Numbered from the stretch's first letter, positions 26,869 through 36,890 are shown. The stretch: 64,000 bases of DNA from Pseudomonadota bacterium (GCA_027624035.1 JAQBUI010000002.1:1-64000); one strand, 5' to 3'. The notes: a model not told the origin generated them from the letters alone. Numbers and translations: made by a program.

Positions 26869-26965
26869 GTCTACCTCGTCTTTGGTTGTATTGGATGATT
26901 TGTGTCTGGCACCGCCAAACTAAACGAAATTGAGTACAGATAGCAATGCCTGCACAGCCGCTCAC

Positions 26966-27154
26966 TCACTCATGCTCGGACGTCACGCTGACGCAGACGT
27001 TACCGTCAGGCTCGGCTGTGACCAGGAACGTGATCGGCCTGCAGCATACCTGGCAATCCTCGATGTACTCCTGTAAATCCACTGAAGGGTCCAGCAGAAC
27101 CTCGATTGACTCACCGCAGTATGGACAACTGATCCGCCGTTCGACCTGCTGCAT
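26966..27154 (-). CDS. CPXCG motif zinc-ribbon protein
   Basis: A 62-residue cysteine-rich protein. C10-P-Y-C13-G and C34-Q-V-C37-C38 provide four zinc-ligand candidates, and the middle is acidic (SVDLQEYIEDCQVC). This is the CPXCG family of short gammaproteobacterial proteins. Function is unknown. It sits 8 nt downstream of an SDR gene on the same strand. Confidence 0.85.
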   Translation of the reverse strand: MQQVERRISCPYCGESIEVLLDPSVDLQEYIEDCQVCCRPITFLVTAEPDGNVCVSVTSEHE

Positions 27155-27162
27155 CCGGTCGA

Positions 27163-27945
27163 TTAGCGAACCATGACCTGACCGCCATCGACGATCAACG
27201 CCTGACCCGTCATGTAACTTGCGGCCCGGGACGCCAGGAACACGCCAACGCCACGCAGTTCGTCGGGCTCTCCAAATCGTTTCAGGGTGATGTTGTCGGC
27301 CGGATGCTCATTGCCATTCTCGTCAGACCAGAGCACCTGGGCAAACTTGGTCTTGAACAGACCCGGACAAAGGGCATTGACCCGGATGTTGTATGGGCCG
27401 TATTCCGCAGCCAGGTTGCGCACCAGTGCCAGATCTGCTGCTTTCGAAATGGCGTAGACCCCCAGTGCCGTCGAGGGTTGAAACGCCCCGTTGGATGAGG
27501 TGATGATGATCACTCCGTCTTTCCTGGCGACCATGTCAGGCAACACCATGTGGCACAGCCAGTGGTTGGAACGAACGTTGCTCTCCATGGTCTTGTCCCA
27601 GGCGGAGTCCGGGATATCCTTGCTTGGGCCGTGAAAAGGGTTGACGCCGGCGTTGTTCATCAGGATGTCCACGGGCCCCAGCCGGTCGTGAGTCTCGTCC
27701 ACCAGAGCCTGGAGCTGCTCCTTGTAGCCGATGTTGCAGGCGACCGCGATGGCGCGCTCTTCGCCGACCAGTTCATTGATCTCGGAGGCTGTTTGCTCGC
27801 AAACGTCCAGTTTGCGACTGGAGATCACGACCTTTGCACCGGCAATCGCCAGCCCTTCGGCCAGGGCCCGCCCCATACCGATAGATGAACCGGTAGTCAG
27901 AGCTACTTTGCCGGAAAGGTCAAAAAGGTCGTTAACGCTGGTCAT
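27163..27945 (-). CDS. Short-chain dehydrogenase/reductase (SDR)
   Basis: A 260-residue classical SDR. TGSSIGMG (18-25) is the cofactor loop, NNAG (97-100) the structural motif, and S151, Y164, K168 (YAISK) the catalytic set. R44 and K45 after the second strand (ISSRK) suggest NADPH. ATG 27943-27945 follows GAGGAG at 10 nt; the longer frame to 28008 lacks a site and would abut the RND gene. It resembles RhlG/FabG-like and gluconate-dehydrogenase-like SDRs; the substrate is undetermined. Confidence 0.88.
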   Translation of the reverse strand: MTSVNDLFDLSGKVALTTGSSIGMGRALAEGLAIAGAKVVISSRKLDVCEQTASEINELVGEERAIAVACNIGYKEQLQALVDETHDRLGPVDILMNNAGVNPFHGPSKDIPDSAWDKTMESNVRSNHWLCHMVLPDMVARKDGVIIITSSNGAFQPSTALGVYAISKAADLALVRNLAAEYGPYNIRVNALCPGLFKTKFAQVLWSDENGNEHPADNITLKRFGEPDELRGVGVFLASRAASYMTGQALIVDGGQVMVR

Positions 27946-28008
27946 GGTGCTGTCTCGCTCCTCGTTCAAAGGTGCGGGAGAATACGCCGCCTTGGCACTT
28001 AAGCGCAA

Positions 28009-31000
28009 CTAGGTGGCACTGGCGCCCCGCCGGACCAACATCATCAGACGACCCAGGGCGTCTCGAACCCGGCTCACTCCTGCCGCCACGTGCACCGGCA
28101 GCGCCAGCATGGCCGGCGTAGCCACCAGCGTCAGCAGAGTCGCGAAGGCGAGGCCAGAGACAATGGCCTGGGCAAGAGGCACCCAGAAGCTGGAAATCAG
28201 ACTGCCGAAGACCATCTCGCGGTTGATCAGGTCGACACTCAGGTTATTGGTCAGCGGTAGCAGGCCGAAGATCGTCGTCACGGTGGTCAGCAGAACGGGG
28301 CGCAGGCGCTGGGCACCGGTGCGCGCGATCAGCGTGGCATAGTCCAGTTCAGGATGCTCGTGACGCAGCACGTTATAGGTGTCAATCAGTACGATGTTGT
28401 TGTTCACCACGATGCCGGCGAGTGCCACCACACCAGTGCCCGTCAGGATGGCACTGAACGGGCTCCCCGTGACGATCAGGCCGATCAGCACACCGGCGGT
28501 CGACATCACCACCGCGAAGAGAATCAGCACTGCCTGATAGAAACTGTTGAACTGGGTCACCAGCAGCACAAACATCAGCAGCAGCGAGAGGCTGAAAGCG
28601 ATCCCGATGAACGCCATGGAGTCTGCCTGCTCCTCGTTGGCGCCCCTGAACTGAATCTTGAGCAACGGATCAAAATCCTGGGCCGCGAGCCAGGCGCTGA
28701 TTTCCTTCACCTTGTCGTCAGCCAGCACACCGGGAGCCACGTCGGCCCGGATAAACTCAACTGGTGTACCATCAATACGCTGGATGGTATCGATGTTCGG
28801 CACCGCCTCGCGCTGCACGAAATTGGAGATCGGAACCATGCCCCGCTGGGTCATCACCTTGAGTTCATCCAGCGCGCTGATGCTCCGGGCATCCATCGGA
28901 TAGCGGACGCGAATGTCCACGGCATCGTCCGATCGATCAGGTCGATATTCACCGACTTTGACGCCATCGGTCACAAGTTGAACGGCAAGCCCCACCTGGG
29001 ACACGTCTGCGCCATACAGTGCGGCCTGGGCACGATCAACCGTCAGCTCCCATTCAATTCCCGGCAACGAACGCGTATCGTCGAGATCCCGCAGGCCCTC
29101 CACACCGGCCATATACCCGGCCACCCGTGCCACCGCCGGTTCCAGGATCGACTTCTTGTGGGACGAGAACTGTATCTGGATGGGCTTGCCCACCGGGGGC
29201 CCGTTTTCCATCTTCTGCAATTCAACCAGTACCCCTGCATAGCCACCGGTCTTCGCCCTGATCTCCTCGAATATCTCGGTACCCGTACGGTCTCTTTCTG
29301 TTTGTTCCAGCAGTTCCAGAAAGATGGTGCCGACCTCGTCGAGGCCGCCAAACCGGGAGGCACCACCCGCCAGCTTGGTCTGGGTGTTGATCGATGACAC
29401 ACCTTCCACGGACAGGATCTCCGACTCGATCTCATGCACCAGGAAATTGATCTGTTCGGCAGAGAAATTCCCCTGGGCGCGGATCGACATCCGACCAAAA
29501 ATGGGCTCAAAATCGTTGAAAAACACCATGCCCCGGCCCAACTGGCCATAGGCCACAAAGCTGCCGATCAGCACCACAAAGGTCAGCGACACCGTCATCA
29601 CGGCGTGGTGACTGCACCAGGCCAGCAACCGGGCGTACGCTCCTGTGATGCCCGGCAACTTCAGGGGGTCACCTTCCTCAAGGTGACGCAGCGCTTCGGT
29701 GCTCTTGCGATCAGTATTGCCAGGCCGGCCAATCAACGCGCCCAATGCCGGGCCCAATACCAGTGCATAGATCAGTGAACCCGACAACACCGCAAATACG
29801 GTCACGGGCAGATACCGCATGAACTTGCCAGACACACCCGGCCAGAACATCAGTGGCAAGAACGCCGCGAGCGTGGTCGCAACGGAAGCCGTGACCGGCC
29901 AGAACATCCGCTTGGCAGCGGCGGCGTAGGCATCCCGGCGATGCAGCCCCTCGGTCATCTTGCGGTCCGCATACTCGGTCACCACGATGGCACCGTCGAT
30001 GAGCATCCCGAGGGACAACAGCATGCCGAACATCACCATCGAGTTATAGGTATAGCCCAACTGCTGGATGATAATCAGCGCGGCCAGAAACGAAAACGGT
30101 ATGCCAACACCCACGATGATACCGGAGCGCAGCCCCATCGCGGCCACCACCAGAACCATGACCAGCGCCAGCGCCGTCAGGATGTTGCCCTGCAGTTCGG
30201 TGACCGCACTTCGGGCAAAGGGGGCCTGATCCTGGGTGTAGAAGACATCGACCTTGTTGGGCAGGCTGGGCCGCCGCGCCTCGACGATGGCCTTGGTCTT
30301 TTCCACCGTCTCAATGATGTTGGCATTGGCGCGCTTGACCACGTTCAACGAAATGGTCCGATTGCCATTGACCCTGGCGTAGCCTGACCGGTCCTTGAAC
30401 GTCCGTCTGATCGAGGCGACGTCATTCAACGTGACCACCGTGTCGGCGCTCGACTTGACCGGCAGATCGAATACGTCGGACACCTCTTCGATCACGCTCG
30501 GTACCTTTACCGAGAACCGGCCGGCCCCGGCACTGAGATCGCCCGCCGGGATGAGCCGGTTGTTTCGTATGATCGTGTTGATCAGTTCTTCGTTGGAGAT
30601 CCGGTACGCTTCCAGTGCAGAAGGATCAATCACTGCTTCAAGCAGTTCCTCCCGGTGCCCCTGAAGCTGGGCATCCATGACTTCAGGGATGCCTTCAATC
30701 TCGTTCCTGAGATCCAGGGCAATGTTGTAGAGCACCCGCTCCGGCACATCAGTGCCCACCAGGTTGACCTGCAGAATCGGGAAATCCGAGGTGGTGTTTT
30801 CCCGAATGACCGGTTCCTCCGCGGTACCGGGAAGCTCCGGCCTGGCCCGGTCCACAGCGTCCTTGACGTCCGTCAGCGCTTCGTCAAGGTCATGATCTGC
30901 ATCGAATTCCACCATGATCTGAGCGAGGTTTTCTGAGGCATAGGCCGTGATTTCCCTGACCCCCTGGACACTGCGCAGTTCAATCTCAAGGGGCATCACC

Positions 31001-31191
31001 AGCAGTCGCTCGGCATCTTCCGGCGAGATCCCCTGATTGAAAACGGACACCGAAAAGAACGGAACCTCGATCAGAGGGTCGCTTTCAATGGGAATGGTGT
31101 TGCGGGCATACAGGCCAGCCACGAGGATCATGAACATCACCAGCATGGTGGTTCGAGTCCGATTAACGGCTGCGTCGATTAGCGCATGCAT
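28009..31191 (-). CDS. RND-type efflux pump inner-membrane subunit
   Basis: A 1060-residue inner-membrane RND transporter (HAE/AcrB-like). It has the usual first helix, two large periplasmic loops and two six-helix bundles. TM4 carries the proton-relay Asp in GMLIDGAIVVTEYADRKM. The N-terminal porter domain starts FFSVSVFNQGISPEDAERLL and includes QGVREITAYASENLAQIMVEF. It exports lipophilic compounds using the proton gradient. The adaptor gene is 37 bp upstream in the same operon. No outer-membrane channel gene is present, so a TolC-type channel must be encoded elsewhere. Confidence 0.92.
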   Translation of the reverse strand: MHALIDAAVNRTRTTMLVMFMILVAGLYARNTIPIESDPLIEVPFFSVSVFNQGISPEDAERLLVMPLEIELRSVQGVREITAYASENLAQIMVEFDADHDLDEALTDVKDAVDRARPELPGTAEEPVIRENTTSDFPILQVNLVGTDVPERVLYNIALDLRNEIEGIPEVMDAQLQGHREELLEAVIDPSALEAYRISNEELINTIIRNNRLIPAGDLSAGAGRFSVKVPSVIEEVSDVFDLPVKSSADTVVTLNDVASIRRTFKDRSGYARVNGNRTISLNVVKRANANIIETVEKTKAIVEARRPSLPNKVDVFYTQDQAPFARSAVTELQGNILTALALVMVLVVAAMGLRSGIIVGVGIPFSFLAALIIIQQLGYTYNSMVMFGMLLSLGMLIDGAIVVTEYADRKMTEGLHRRDAYAAAAKRMFWPVTASVATTLAAFLPLMFWPGVSGKFMRYLPVTVFAVLSGSLIYALVLGPALGALIGRPGNTDRKSTEALRHLEEGDPLKLPGITGAYARLLAWCSHHAVMTVSLTFVVLIGSFVAYGQLGRGMVFFNDFEPIFGRMSIRAQGNFSAEQINFLVHEIESEILSVEGVSSINTQTKLAGGASRFGGLDEVGTIFLELLEQTERDRTGTEIFEEIRAKTGGYAGVLVELQKMENGPPVGKPIQIQFSSHKKSILEPAVARVAGYMAGVEGLRDLDDTRSLPGIEWELTVDRAQAALYGADVSQVGLAVQLVTDGVKVGEYRPDRSDDAVDIRVRYPMDARSISALDELKVMTQRGMVPISNFVQREAVPNIDTIQRIDGTPVEFIRADVAPGVLADDKVKEISAWLAAQDFDPLLKIQFRGANEEQADSMAFIGIAFSLSLLLMFVLLVTQFNSFYQAVLILFAVVMSTAGVLIGLIVTGSPFSAILTGTGVVALAGIVVNNNIVLIDTYNVLRHEHPELDYATLIARTGAQRLRPVLLTTVTTIFGLLPLTNNLSVDLINREMVFGSLISSFWVPLAQAIVSGLAFATLLTLVATPAMLALPVHVAAGVSRVRDALGRLMMLVRRGASAT

Positions 31192-31228
31192 CGTCTGCCT
31201 CCTGACATCACGATTCGGCTGGTGTCGA

Positions 31229-32332
31229 TCAGTTGGTGGTAAACACCGGGTCGACCTTTTCGCCAGCCACCACCAGTTCCTGGCCTACGGTAATAATGGT
31301 AGCCACTTCCGGCAATCCGGCAACCCACACCCCATCGACCGCATCGCCCACGATATTGACATGGTGGAATTCAACCCGATCATCTGAGTTGACGATTCGA
31401 AGCCCCATCTTCCCGGCATCATCCAGCGCGAACAGTGATGCCGGCACCTTCTGGGCCATGACATGCTCCACCGGAACATCAATCCGGGCGGAGATACCGC
31501 TCGGGATGCTGTGGTCAGCGTTTTCGATCTGAATCTCGATTGCATAGGTGCGGGTGATCTCATCGGCCGTATGACCAATGAAGGTCACCGGACCCTCCAC
31601 CGACTCACCGGTCGCCAGCACACCCCGCACGATTGATCCAGGCTCAAGTCGGCCGACCTCGCTCTCGGACACCCGGCCCACCAGCAGCATCGGGTCAAGG
31701 TCCACCAGCGTCACGCAAGGCGCTCCCGGTGTCACATAGTCGCCCTTCTCCAGGGACACCTGTTCAACCACACCGCCAAACGGCGCCCTGATGGTCAACC
31801 GATCGACATCCAGTTCACTGCGCGTCACCGCGGCACTGGCGGCTGCCATGGCGGCCTTTGCCCTCGCGATGACGGTCCGGGATTGGAGCCCCTCACTCGC
31901 CAGACGCTCAGCACCCTCATATTCGATCCGGGCCTGATTCAGTGCTTCCCTGGCTTCGCTCAGCGAGACGAGGCGATCATCGACCGACACCTGACACAAG
32001 AGATCGCCCTCTGATACCCGGTCACCTCGCTCTACCGGGCGAGACACCAGTATCCCGGGCACCTGGGCTTTGACGACCACCGTGCGCTTGTTCTGGGTGC
32101 GCCCCCTGACCCTGACGAACCGGGTCTGCGCCGAGGCATGGACGCGACCAACCCTGACCCGGGTGAGCGGCCTTTCCTCAGCGAGCGCTGCGACTCTCTG
32201 GTTTTGTTCTGCGATCGTCTGGGCGGGCACCGGCGGCGCGTCTCTCAGAAGGCCTGACGCCAGCCAAAGACTGACCAGAATCGCAATGACGATTGCGGTG
32301 ATGTGGGTACGGCGCATGGGGAAGGTCGACAC
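31229..32332 (-). CDS. RND efflux periplasmic adaptor (membrane fusion protein)
   Basis: A 367-residue HlyD/AcrA-type adaptor anchored by an N-terminal helix (AIVIAILVSLWLASGLL). A barrel-sandwich half (VVVKAQVPGILVSRPVERGD), a short coiled-coil hairpin (residues about 115-170), the second lipoyl half (TIRAPFGGVVEQVSLEKGDY) and a beta-barrel follow in normal order. It links the pump to an outer-membrane channel. GTG 32332 and ATG 32317 are both possible starts; neither has a strong ribosome-binding site. Confidence 0.88.
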   Translation of the reverse strand: MSTFPMRRTHITAIVIAILVSLWLASGLLRDAPPVPAQTIAEQNQRVAALAEERPLTRVRVGRVHASAQTRFVRVRGRTQNKRTVVVKAQVPGILVSRPVERGDRVSEGDLLCQVSVDDRLVSLSEAREALNQARIEYEGAERLASEGLQSRTVIARAKAAMAAASAAVTRSELDVDRLTIRAPFGGVVEQVSLEKGDYVTPGAPCVTLVDLDPMLLVGRVSESEVGRLEPGSIVRGVLATGESVEGPVTFIGHTADEITRTYAIEIQIENADHSIPSGISARIDVPVEHVMAQKVPASLFALDDAGKMGLRIVNSDDRVEFHHVNIVGDAVDGVWVAGLPEVATIITVGQELVVAGEKVDPVFTTN

Positions 32333-32514
32333 TGACTCAGCTCAGCATCTTATTGAAAGGGCTGCTCTTGTCAATGCATTCGGCAGGATCGAATCCATTG
32401 GTCACGCTGATGAACCCCTGTTTACACCTCTTCTTGTTGCCATCGTTGAACATCTGGAAACCTCATTGCCTGGGAACCTTGGATGCAACGTCCGACGAGA
32501 AGGTTTAAGGCGCC

Positions 32515-33669
32515 TCAGCCAGACGCTGCGGCCGCAATCCTGACCTGAAGATGATCCGGCCCACCCAGCCGATTGAACTGACTCTGATCCGACTCGGTGA
32601 TCTCTATCGAATCCAACAACCTCGCCATGGCCGCGACGACGATCTGGCCCTCCAGACGTGCCAGATGTGCGCCCAGGCAGTTGTGGATGCCGTATCCAAA
32701 TGCCACATGGGGATTGGGGTCCCGGGCGACCATGAAGCGGTCGGCATCGTCAAATACCGTCTCGTCACGATTGGCCGATGCAATCAGCGGGACTACCAGA
32801 GCGCCAGAAGGAATGGTGACCCCGGCCAGTTCGGTCTCGGTTGTGGTACGCCTGACGGTCGCCGAGAACGGTGAATAAAATCGAAGCACCTCTTCAACAA
32901 AGGTCGGGATCAGGCGAGGGTCGCGTTTCACGGCCGCCAGTGTTTCCGGCATCTCATCGAACACCCGAACACAACCGGTTATCAGGCCGGTTGTGGTCTC
33001 GTTGCCCGCAATCAGCAGCAGGCGGCAAAAGCTCAGCAGTTCGGCATCAGTCAGGTGGCCCTGCTCGGTCTCGGTTTCCACCAGTCGGCCAAGCAGATGG
33101 TCCTGCGGGTCTGCCCTCAGCGCGGCGATGCGGGTCAGGAAATAGGCATCCATCTCGGCTGCAGCCTGCTGCACCGTTTCACTGGGCTCGGCAAACAGAA
33201 TATCTGCGATGCTGCTGAAGATCGTATCCGACCAGCGCTTGAAGGTCTTCATGTCGCCGCCCTCAACCCCCAGCATCTGTGCAATGACGGTCACCGGCAG
33301 CGGTGCGGCGAGCCTCTCGACCAGGTCAACGTCCTCATGCTCGCACATCGCCAGCATCAGTTCGTCGCAGCGCTGGCTGATCATTGCGCGCTGATTCTCG
33401 ATGTGGCTGGGCTTGAATGCATAGCTAACGAGCTTTCGAAGCCGATTGTGCAGCGGCGGGTCGCTGAACAGCATCGACGGAGCCCGTTCCTCACGGGGTC
33501 GGATCGAGACCTCTGAGGAAAATGTCTGATTGTCCCGAAGCACCTGCATCACATCGGCGTGCCTCGACACCTGCCACATGCCGCCATCACCGCCTGCAAC
33601 GGGGTTGTTCTGGCGCAACATCCTGTAGTACGCATAGGCGTCCGCACCGCCAGCCTGATTTTCGCTCAT
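32515..33669 (-). CDS. Cytochrome P450
   Basis: A bacterial class I-type P450 of 384 residues from ATG 33669 (GGTGA upstream; in-frame alternatives extend to GTG 33717). The haem-ligand motif FGYGIHNCLG places Cys331. The I-helix reads LLIAGNETTTGLITG (oxygen-activating acid/Thr), and the K-helix has EEVLR (ExxR). It is soluble, with no membrane anchor. It would hydroxylate a small hydrophobic substrate using ferredoxin and a reductase, neither of which is adjacent. It is transcribed away from the AKR-fold gene at 33874. Confidence 0.92.
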   Translation of the reverse strand: MSENQAGGADAYAYYRMLRQNNPVAGGDGGMWQVSRHADVMQVLRDNQTFSSEVSIRPREERAPSMLFSDPPLHNRLRKLVSYAFKPSHIENQRAMISQRCDELMLAMCEHEDVDLVERLAAPLPVTVIAQMLGVEGGDMKTFKRWSDTIFSSIADILFAEPSETVQQAAAEMDAYFLTRIAALRADPQDHLLGRLVETETEQGHLTDAELLSFCRLLLIAGNETTTGLITGCVRVFDEMPETLAAVKRDPRLIPTFVEEVLRFYSPFSATVRRTTTETELAGVTIPSGALVVPLIASANRDETVFDDADRFMVARDPNPHVAFGYGIHNCLGAHLARLEGQIVVAAMARLLDSIEITESDQSQFNRLGGPDHLQVRIAAAASG

Positions 33670-33873
33670 AATGTCACCAAAACTACCTTGATTCCGGGCC
33701 ATCATAGCCGATTTCACGCCGGCCCTGACGGAACAGCCCGGTCAATCATTTCCCATGATCAGCCCCTATCAGCGAGCACGACCGGCCATGAGCTCCACCC
33801 GTTTACAGCTACCCGTTTACAGCGCCGCCTGATGTGCCTATGGTGTTCCCATCGGAGAATCTGGAGCACAGCC

Positions 33874-34740
33874 ATGAATGACTTCCTGGAACGCCGCCCC
33901 ATCGGCAACACCGGCCTGACCACCGGGCGTATTGGCATTGGCTCGACCTTCAATGCACCCGCCAGGGTCATCGAGGATGCCTTCCATCGAGGCGTCAACT
34001 ACCTCTACTGGGGAACGGTACGCCAACCGGACTTCGCCCGGGCGATGGTCAACCTTTCAAAGCAGCACCGCGACGAACTGATCCTGACGATCCAGTCCTA
34101 TTCCAATGACCCCGCTACCATCGAGGGAGAGGTCGAGGAAGCACTGAAGGCTTCCGGTGGCCTCGAGAGTTTCGATTTTCTGCTGCTGGGCAACCGCATG
34201 GAGGCCCCAACGGATGACTATTTCGAGGTGTTTGAACGGCTCAAGGCCAGGGGCAAGGTGCGATTCCTGTCCCTCAGCAGCCACAACCGGCCGCTGCTCC
34301 CCAAACTGATGGCGCAATACGAACGCGGCGAGACACCCATTGAACTGCTCATGTTCCGCTACAACGCGGTCCATCGGGGGGCAGAGAAGGATGTGTTTCC
34401 ATTCGTCCCGGCGAAGCGTCCCGGCCTGACCACCTACACGGCCACTCGCTGGGGGCACCTGCTGGACCCGACGAAAATGCCGGAAGGTGAGCAGCCACTG
34501 CGGGCCCGGGACTGCTACCGTTTCTCGCTGGGCCATCCGGCAGTGGATTTTGTCACCTGCGGACCTGCCAATGCCGAACAGATGGATGAGGCACTGGCTG
34601 CCCTCGAGACAGGTCCACTGCAGCCGGATGAGCGGGAACGGATCGAACGCATCGGCGCCCACATCTACGGCCAATACGCGCCGGCCTACCCGGACGCCGG
34701 CGATGCAGAGGATGTCTCCTCCGGGAGGGCTGCACAATGA
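33874..34740 (+). CDS. Aldo/keto reductase-fold protein lacking the catalytic tetrad
   Basis: A 288-residue protein from ATG 33874 (TGGAG upstream). It is recognisable as AKR by RPIGNTGLTTGRIGIGS, the RGVNYLYWG strand, and MEAPTDDYFEVFERLKARGK followed by VRFLSLSSHNRP. Aligning it by eye with the AKR at 1696, all four tetrad positions differ: Asp/Glu is Y45, Tyr falls near R50, Lys is Q74 (LTIQSY), His is G106. Ordinary NADPH ketone reduction is therefore unlikely. It may be a pseudoenzyme, binding protein, or catalyst of other chemistry. The following NIPSNAP gene overlaps its stop, so the two products probably work together. Confidence 0.8.
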   Translation: MNDFLERRPIGNTGLTTGRIGIGSTFNAPARVIEDAFHRGVNYLYWGTVRQPDFARAMVNLSKQHRDELILTIQSYSNDPATIEGEVEEALKASGGLESFDFLLLGNRMEAPTDDYFEVFERLKARGKVRFLSLSSHNRPLLPKLMAQYERGETPIELLMFRYNAVHRGAEKDVFPFVPAKRPGLTTYTATRWGHLLDPTKMPEGEQPLRARDCYRFSLGHPAVDFVTCGPANAEQMDEALAALETGPLQPDERERIERIGAHIYGQYAPAYPDAGDAEDVSSGRAAQ

Positions 34741-35099
34741 GTGAGATGAACAGCGAAGCGATCGTGGAGATCCGCGACTACACCATCGAGGCCGACTCGT
34801 TCCCCGCCTATTGTGAGTGGGCAGAAAAGATGGCAGCACCATGGCTGCGCGAACACCTGGATGTCATTGATTTCTGGGTGGACTGTGGACTGGCGGCCGA
34901 GGTCTCGGGCTCCGCACCGAGGGTTTCCGAACACGGCCAGGCCAATGTGTGCTGGATCATACGCTGGCCCAGCAAGGCGACCCGCGATGATCAGTTTGCC
35001 AAGATCATGGGGTCTGAAGGCTGGCGGGCGGTGTGGGCGCGCCACCCCAACCCCGATGGCTATCTACAGATGAATGTGCGCTTCATGCGCGCTGCCTGA
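34737..35099 (+). CDS. NIPSNAP-like ferredoxin-fold protein
   Basis: A 120-residue protein consistent with a dimeric alpha/beta-barrel of the NIPSNAP type: IVEIRDYTIEADSFPAYCEW is the first strand-helix unit, and the Trp-rich middle (CWIIRWPSKATRDDQF) and VWARHPNPDGYLQMNVRFM close the fold. Its ATG overlaps the preceding gene's TGA (ATGA), indicating translational coupling. NIPSNAP-fold proteins bind small ligands; a role with the AKR-like partner is inferred from the coupling. Confidence 0.7.
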   Translation: MSEMNSEAIVEIRDYTIEADSFPAYCEWAEKMAAPWLREHLDVIDFWVDCGLAAEVSGSAPRVSEHGQANVCWIIRWPSKATRDDQFAKIMGSEGWRAVWARHPNPDGYLQMNVRFMRAA

Positions 35100-35165
35100 C
35101 CTGCCATTCTGTTGTACAGATGATTCAGGGTTAAGATATCAAGAACGACATTATCAGGGAAACCC

Positions 35166-35432
35166 ATGCCAAAAGAGGCGCTACGCACCACGCTGGAAGA
35201 GTTGCGGATCGAACTGGATCGACTTCACTTTGACCAGCAAGCCCATCGATCCAGGGTGGACCGGTCCATCACCGAACTGGAGGAGCGGCTCCGGGACGAG
35301 AGCTTCATGACGGGCGATGAGTACCTGGTCAATGAACTGCAGGAATCTCTCACCGAATTTGAAGAGCAGCATCCGCAGCTGACTGTTCTGATTGGTCGGA
35401 TTTCGGACCTGCTGGCCAAGATGGGAATCTGA
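35166..35432 (+). CDS. DUF4404 family small helical protein
   Basis: An 88-residue, highly charged, mainly helical protein. LRTTLEELRIELDRL opens it and FEEQHPQLTVLIGRISDLLA, ending KMGI, closes it, the pattern of DUF4404 proteins in gammaproteobacteria. It is likely a coiled-coil oligomer in the cytoplasm. Function is unknown. It stands alone, 66 nt after the NIPSNAP gene. Confidence 0.85.
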   Translation: MPKEALRTTLEELRIELDRLHFDQQAHRSRVDRSITELEERLRDESFMTGDEYLVNELQESLTEFEEQHPQLTVLIGRISDLLAKMGI

Positions 35433-35535
35433 GGGCATCGTCTACGGGTCAGTTGACGGGCCCGTTTCGACCGAATTTGACGTCCGGATAGCAAAGGGAC
35501 CAATATGACCGAGGTCCAGACACTGTGATTCGACT

Positions 35536-36867
35536 ATGCATTCCCGAGTTGCGCTGACGCTCTTTGTGTTGCTGTTTGCACTCCTTCTTTCCGGGCGAGG
35601 CGAGGCAACCACATCTGCCCACACCCACCCAAGAACCGATGGCCTGAATGCCGAAGAATCAGCGCGCATCGCCCATGCCATGGAGATCATCATGGATCTG
35701 GTGGACCGCTACATGAGTGAATATCAGGCCGACGAACTCATTGCCATCCCGATGATCTACGAGGGCCTCGATCATCTGGAGGATCGCGCCCCCGCCGAAG
35801 CACTCGCCAGTTTTACCGAGGCAGAAACAAGGATCGAAGCTGGCGCAGGCCCGTTCGCACCACGACTGATGCCGGCGATCCAGGGCCAGGCACTCAGCTA
35901 CATCGGCCTTCGTGACTTCGACAATGCAGTGGACGCACTGCATCGGGCGCAGCACATCACCCGCCGCTATTCCGGTGTCTCCAGTACCAACGAGCTGGCC
36001 ATTCTGAACCAGCTGATCGAACTTGGCGAGCGTACCGGCAACAGCGACGATGTCCATACCCTGCGCAAGCTCAACCTGAAAGTACTCGAAGACACCTTCG
36101 GAGAAGACGACCCCCGGGTCCTGCCCGCGCTGCTGAAACTCGCGGAACATCTGACGGACCTCGCGGGCGGTATCCGGACCACGACCGGCAAAGGCGCGAA
36201 CTACCGGCATAGCAACACAAGCGGTCCTGAGGTCAGAAAAGACCGGATGTTCGACCTCTCCGAGGATCTGTACGAACGGGGTATCCTGATCATCGAACAG
36301 CACTACGGCCCGGCCGACCCGAGACTCATCCCACTGCTGGAGGGCATCGTCCGAAGCAAACTCATCAAAGGACTGGGCAAGGGAAAGGCCATTCGGGCCC
36401 AGCAGCGCATCATCGACATTATCCGTGGCGACCCCGGTTCAGACGTGGGTGACGTGGCGCGGGCCATGGTGACCCTCGGGGATACGTTGATCCTGTGGGA
36501 TGACGCCAACGCAGTGGCCACCTACAAAGCCGCCTGGGCAGCCATTCCACCTGAAGCCAGCTTTGACCGGCTCCGTAATGAACTCTTTGGCCGACCGGTC
36601 AAACTGAATCCTCGTACCGAAATACCCCTGAAGCTCAGGAAGCGCCCCTGGCGAACGGAAGGTGAGACCTATGCCGAGATTGTCTATCGCGTCCACGGCA
36701 ACGGCAGGCCCACCGGATTCGACATCATAGAGACCACCGCACCGCCCAGGGCCAACCGCTATCTACTGGGTAAACTGTACGAGGCGAGGTTTCGGCCCCG
36801 CATGGTAGACGGCGAGGTCGTGGTCACCGAGGGGCTGATCTGGCACCAGGACTACGGGCTTTACTGA
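35536..36867 (+). CDS. Secreted TPR protein with TonB-C-like tail
   Basis: A 443-residue exported protein. Residues 1-25 (ALTLFVLLFALLLSGRGEA) are a signal peptide. Residues about 60-330 contain tetratricopeptide-like helix pairs, for example EALASFTEAETRIEAG and FDNAVDALHRAQHITRRYSG. The last 90 residues (AEIVYRVHGNGRPTGFDIIE, then LGKLYEARFRPRMVDGEVV) match the TonB C-terminal fold pattern often appended to periplasmic TPR proteins. It probably mediates protein contacts in the periplasm. It is tail-to-tail with the next gene; partners are unknown. Confidence 0.75.
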   Translation: MHSRVALTLFVLLFALLLSGRGEATTSAHTHPRTDGLNAEESARIAHAMEIIMDLVDRYMSEYQADELIAIPMIYEGLDHLEDRAPAEALASFTEAETRIEAGAGPFAPRLMPAIQGQALSYIGLRDFDNAVDALHRAQHITRRYSGVSSTNELAILNQLIELGERTGNSDDVHTLRKLNLKVLEDTFGEDDPRVLPALLKLAEHLTDLAGGIRTTTGKGANYRHSNTSGPEVRKDRMFDLSEDLYERGILIIEQHYGPADPRLIPLLEGIVRSKLIKGLGKGKAIRAQQRIIDIIRGDPGSDVGDVARAMVTLGDTLILWDDANAVATYKAAWAAIPPEASFDRLRNELFGRPVKLNPRTEIPLKLRKRPWRTEGETYAEIVYRVHGNGRPTGFDIIETTAPPRANRYLLGKLYEARFRPRMVDGEVVVTEGLIWHQDYGLY

Positions 36868-36890
36868 TTTTTTGGCCGAGGCCTGGCCGT

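Noticed and set aside
28354-29397. Long plus-strand open frame (347 codons) inside the RND gene
   Set aside because: It is fully antisense to a well-supported RND pump, His/Gln-rich, and has no family signature; it is a composition shadow.
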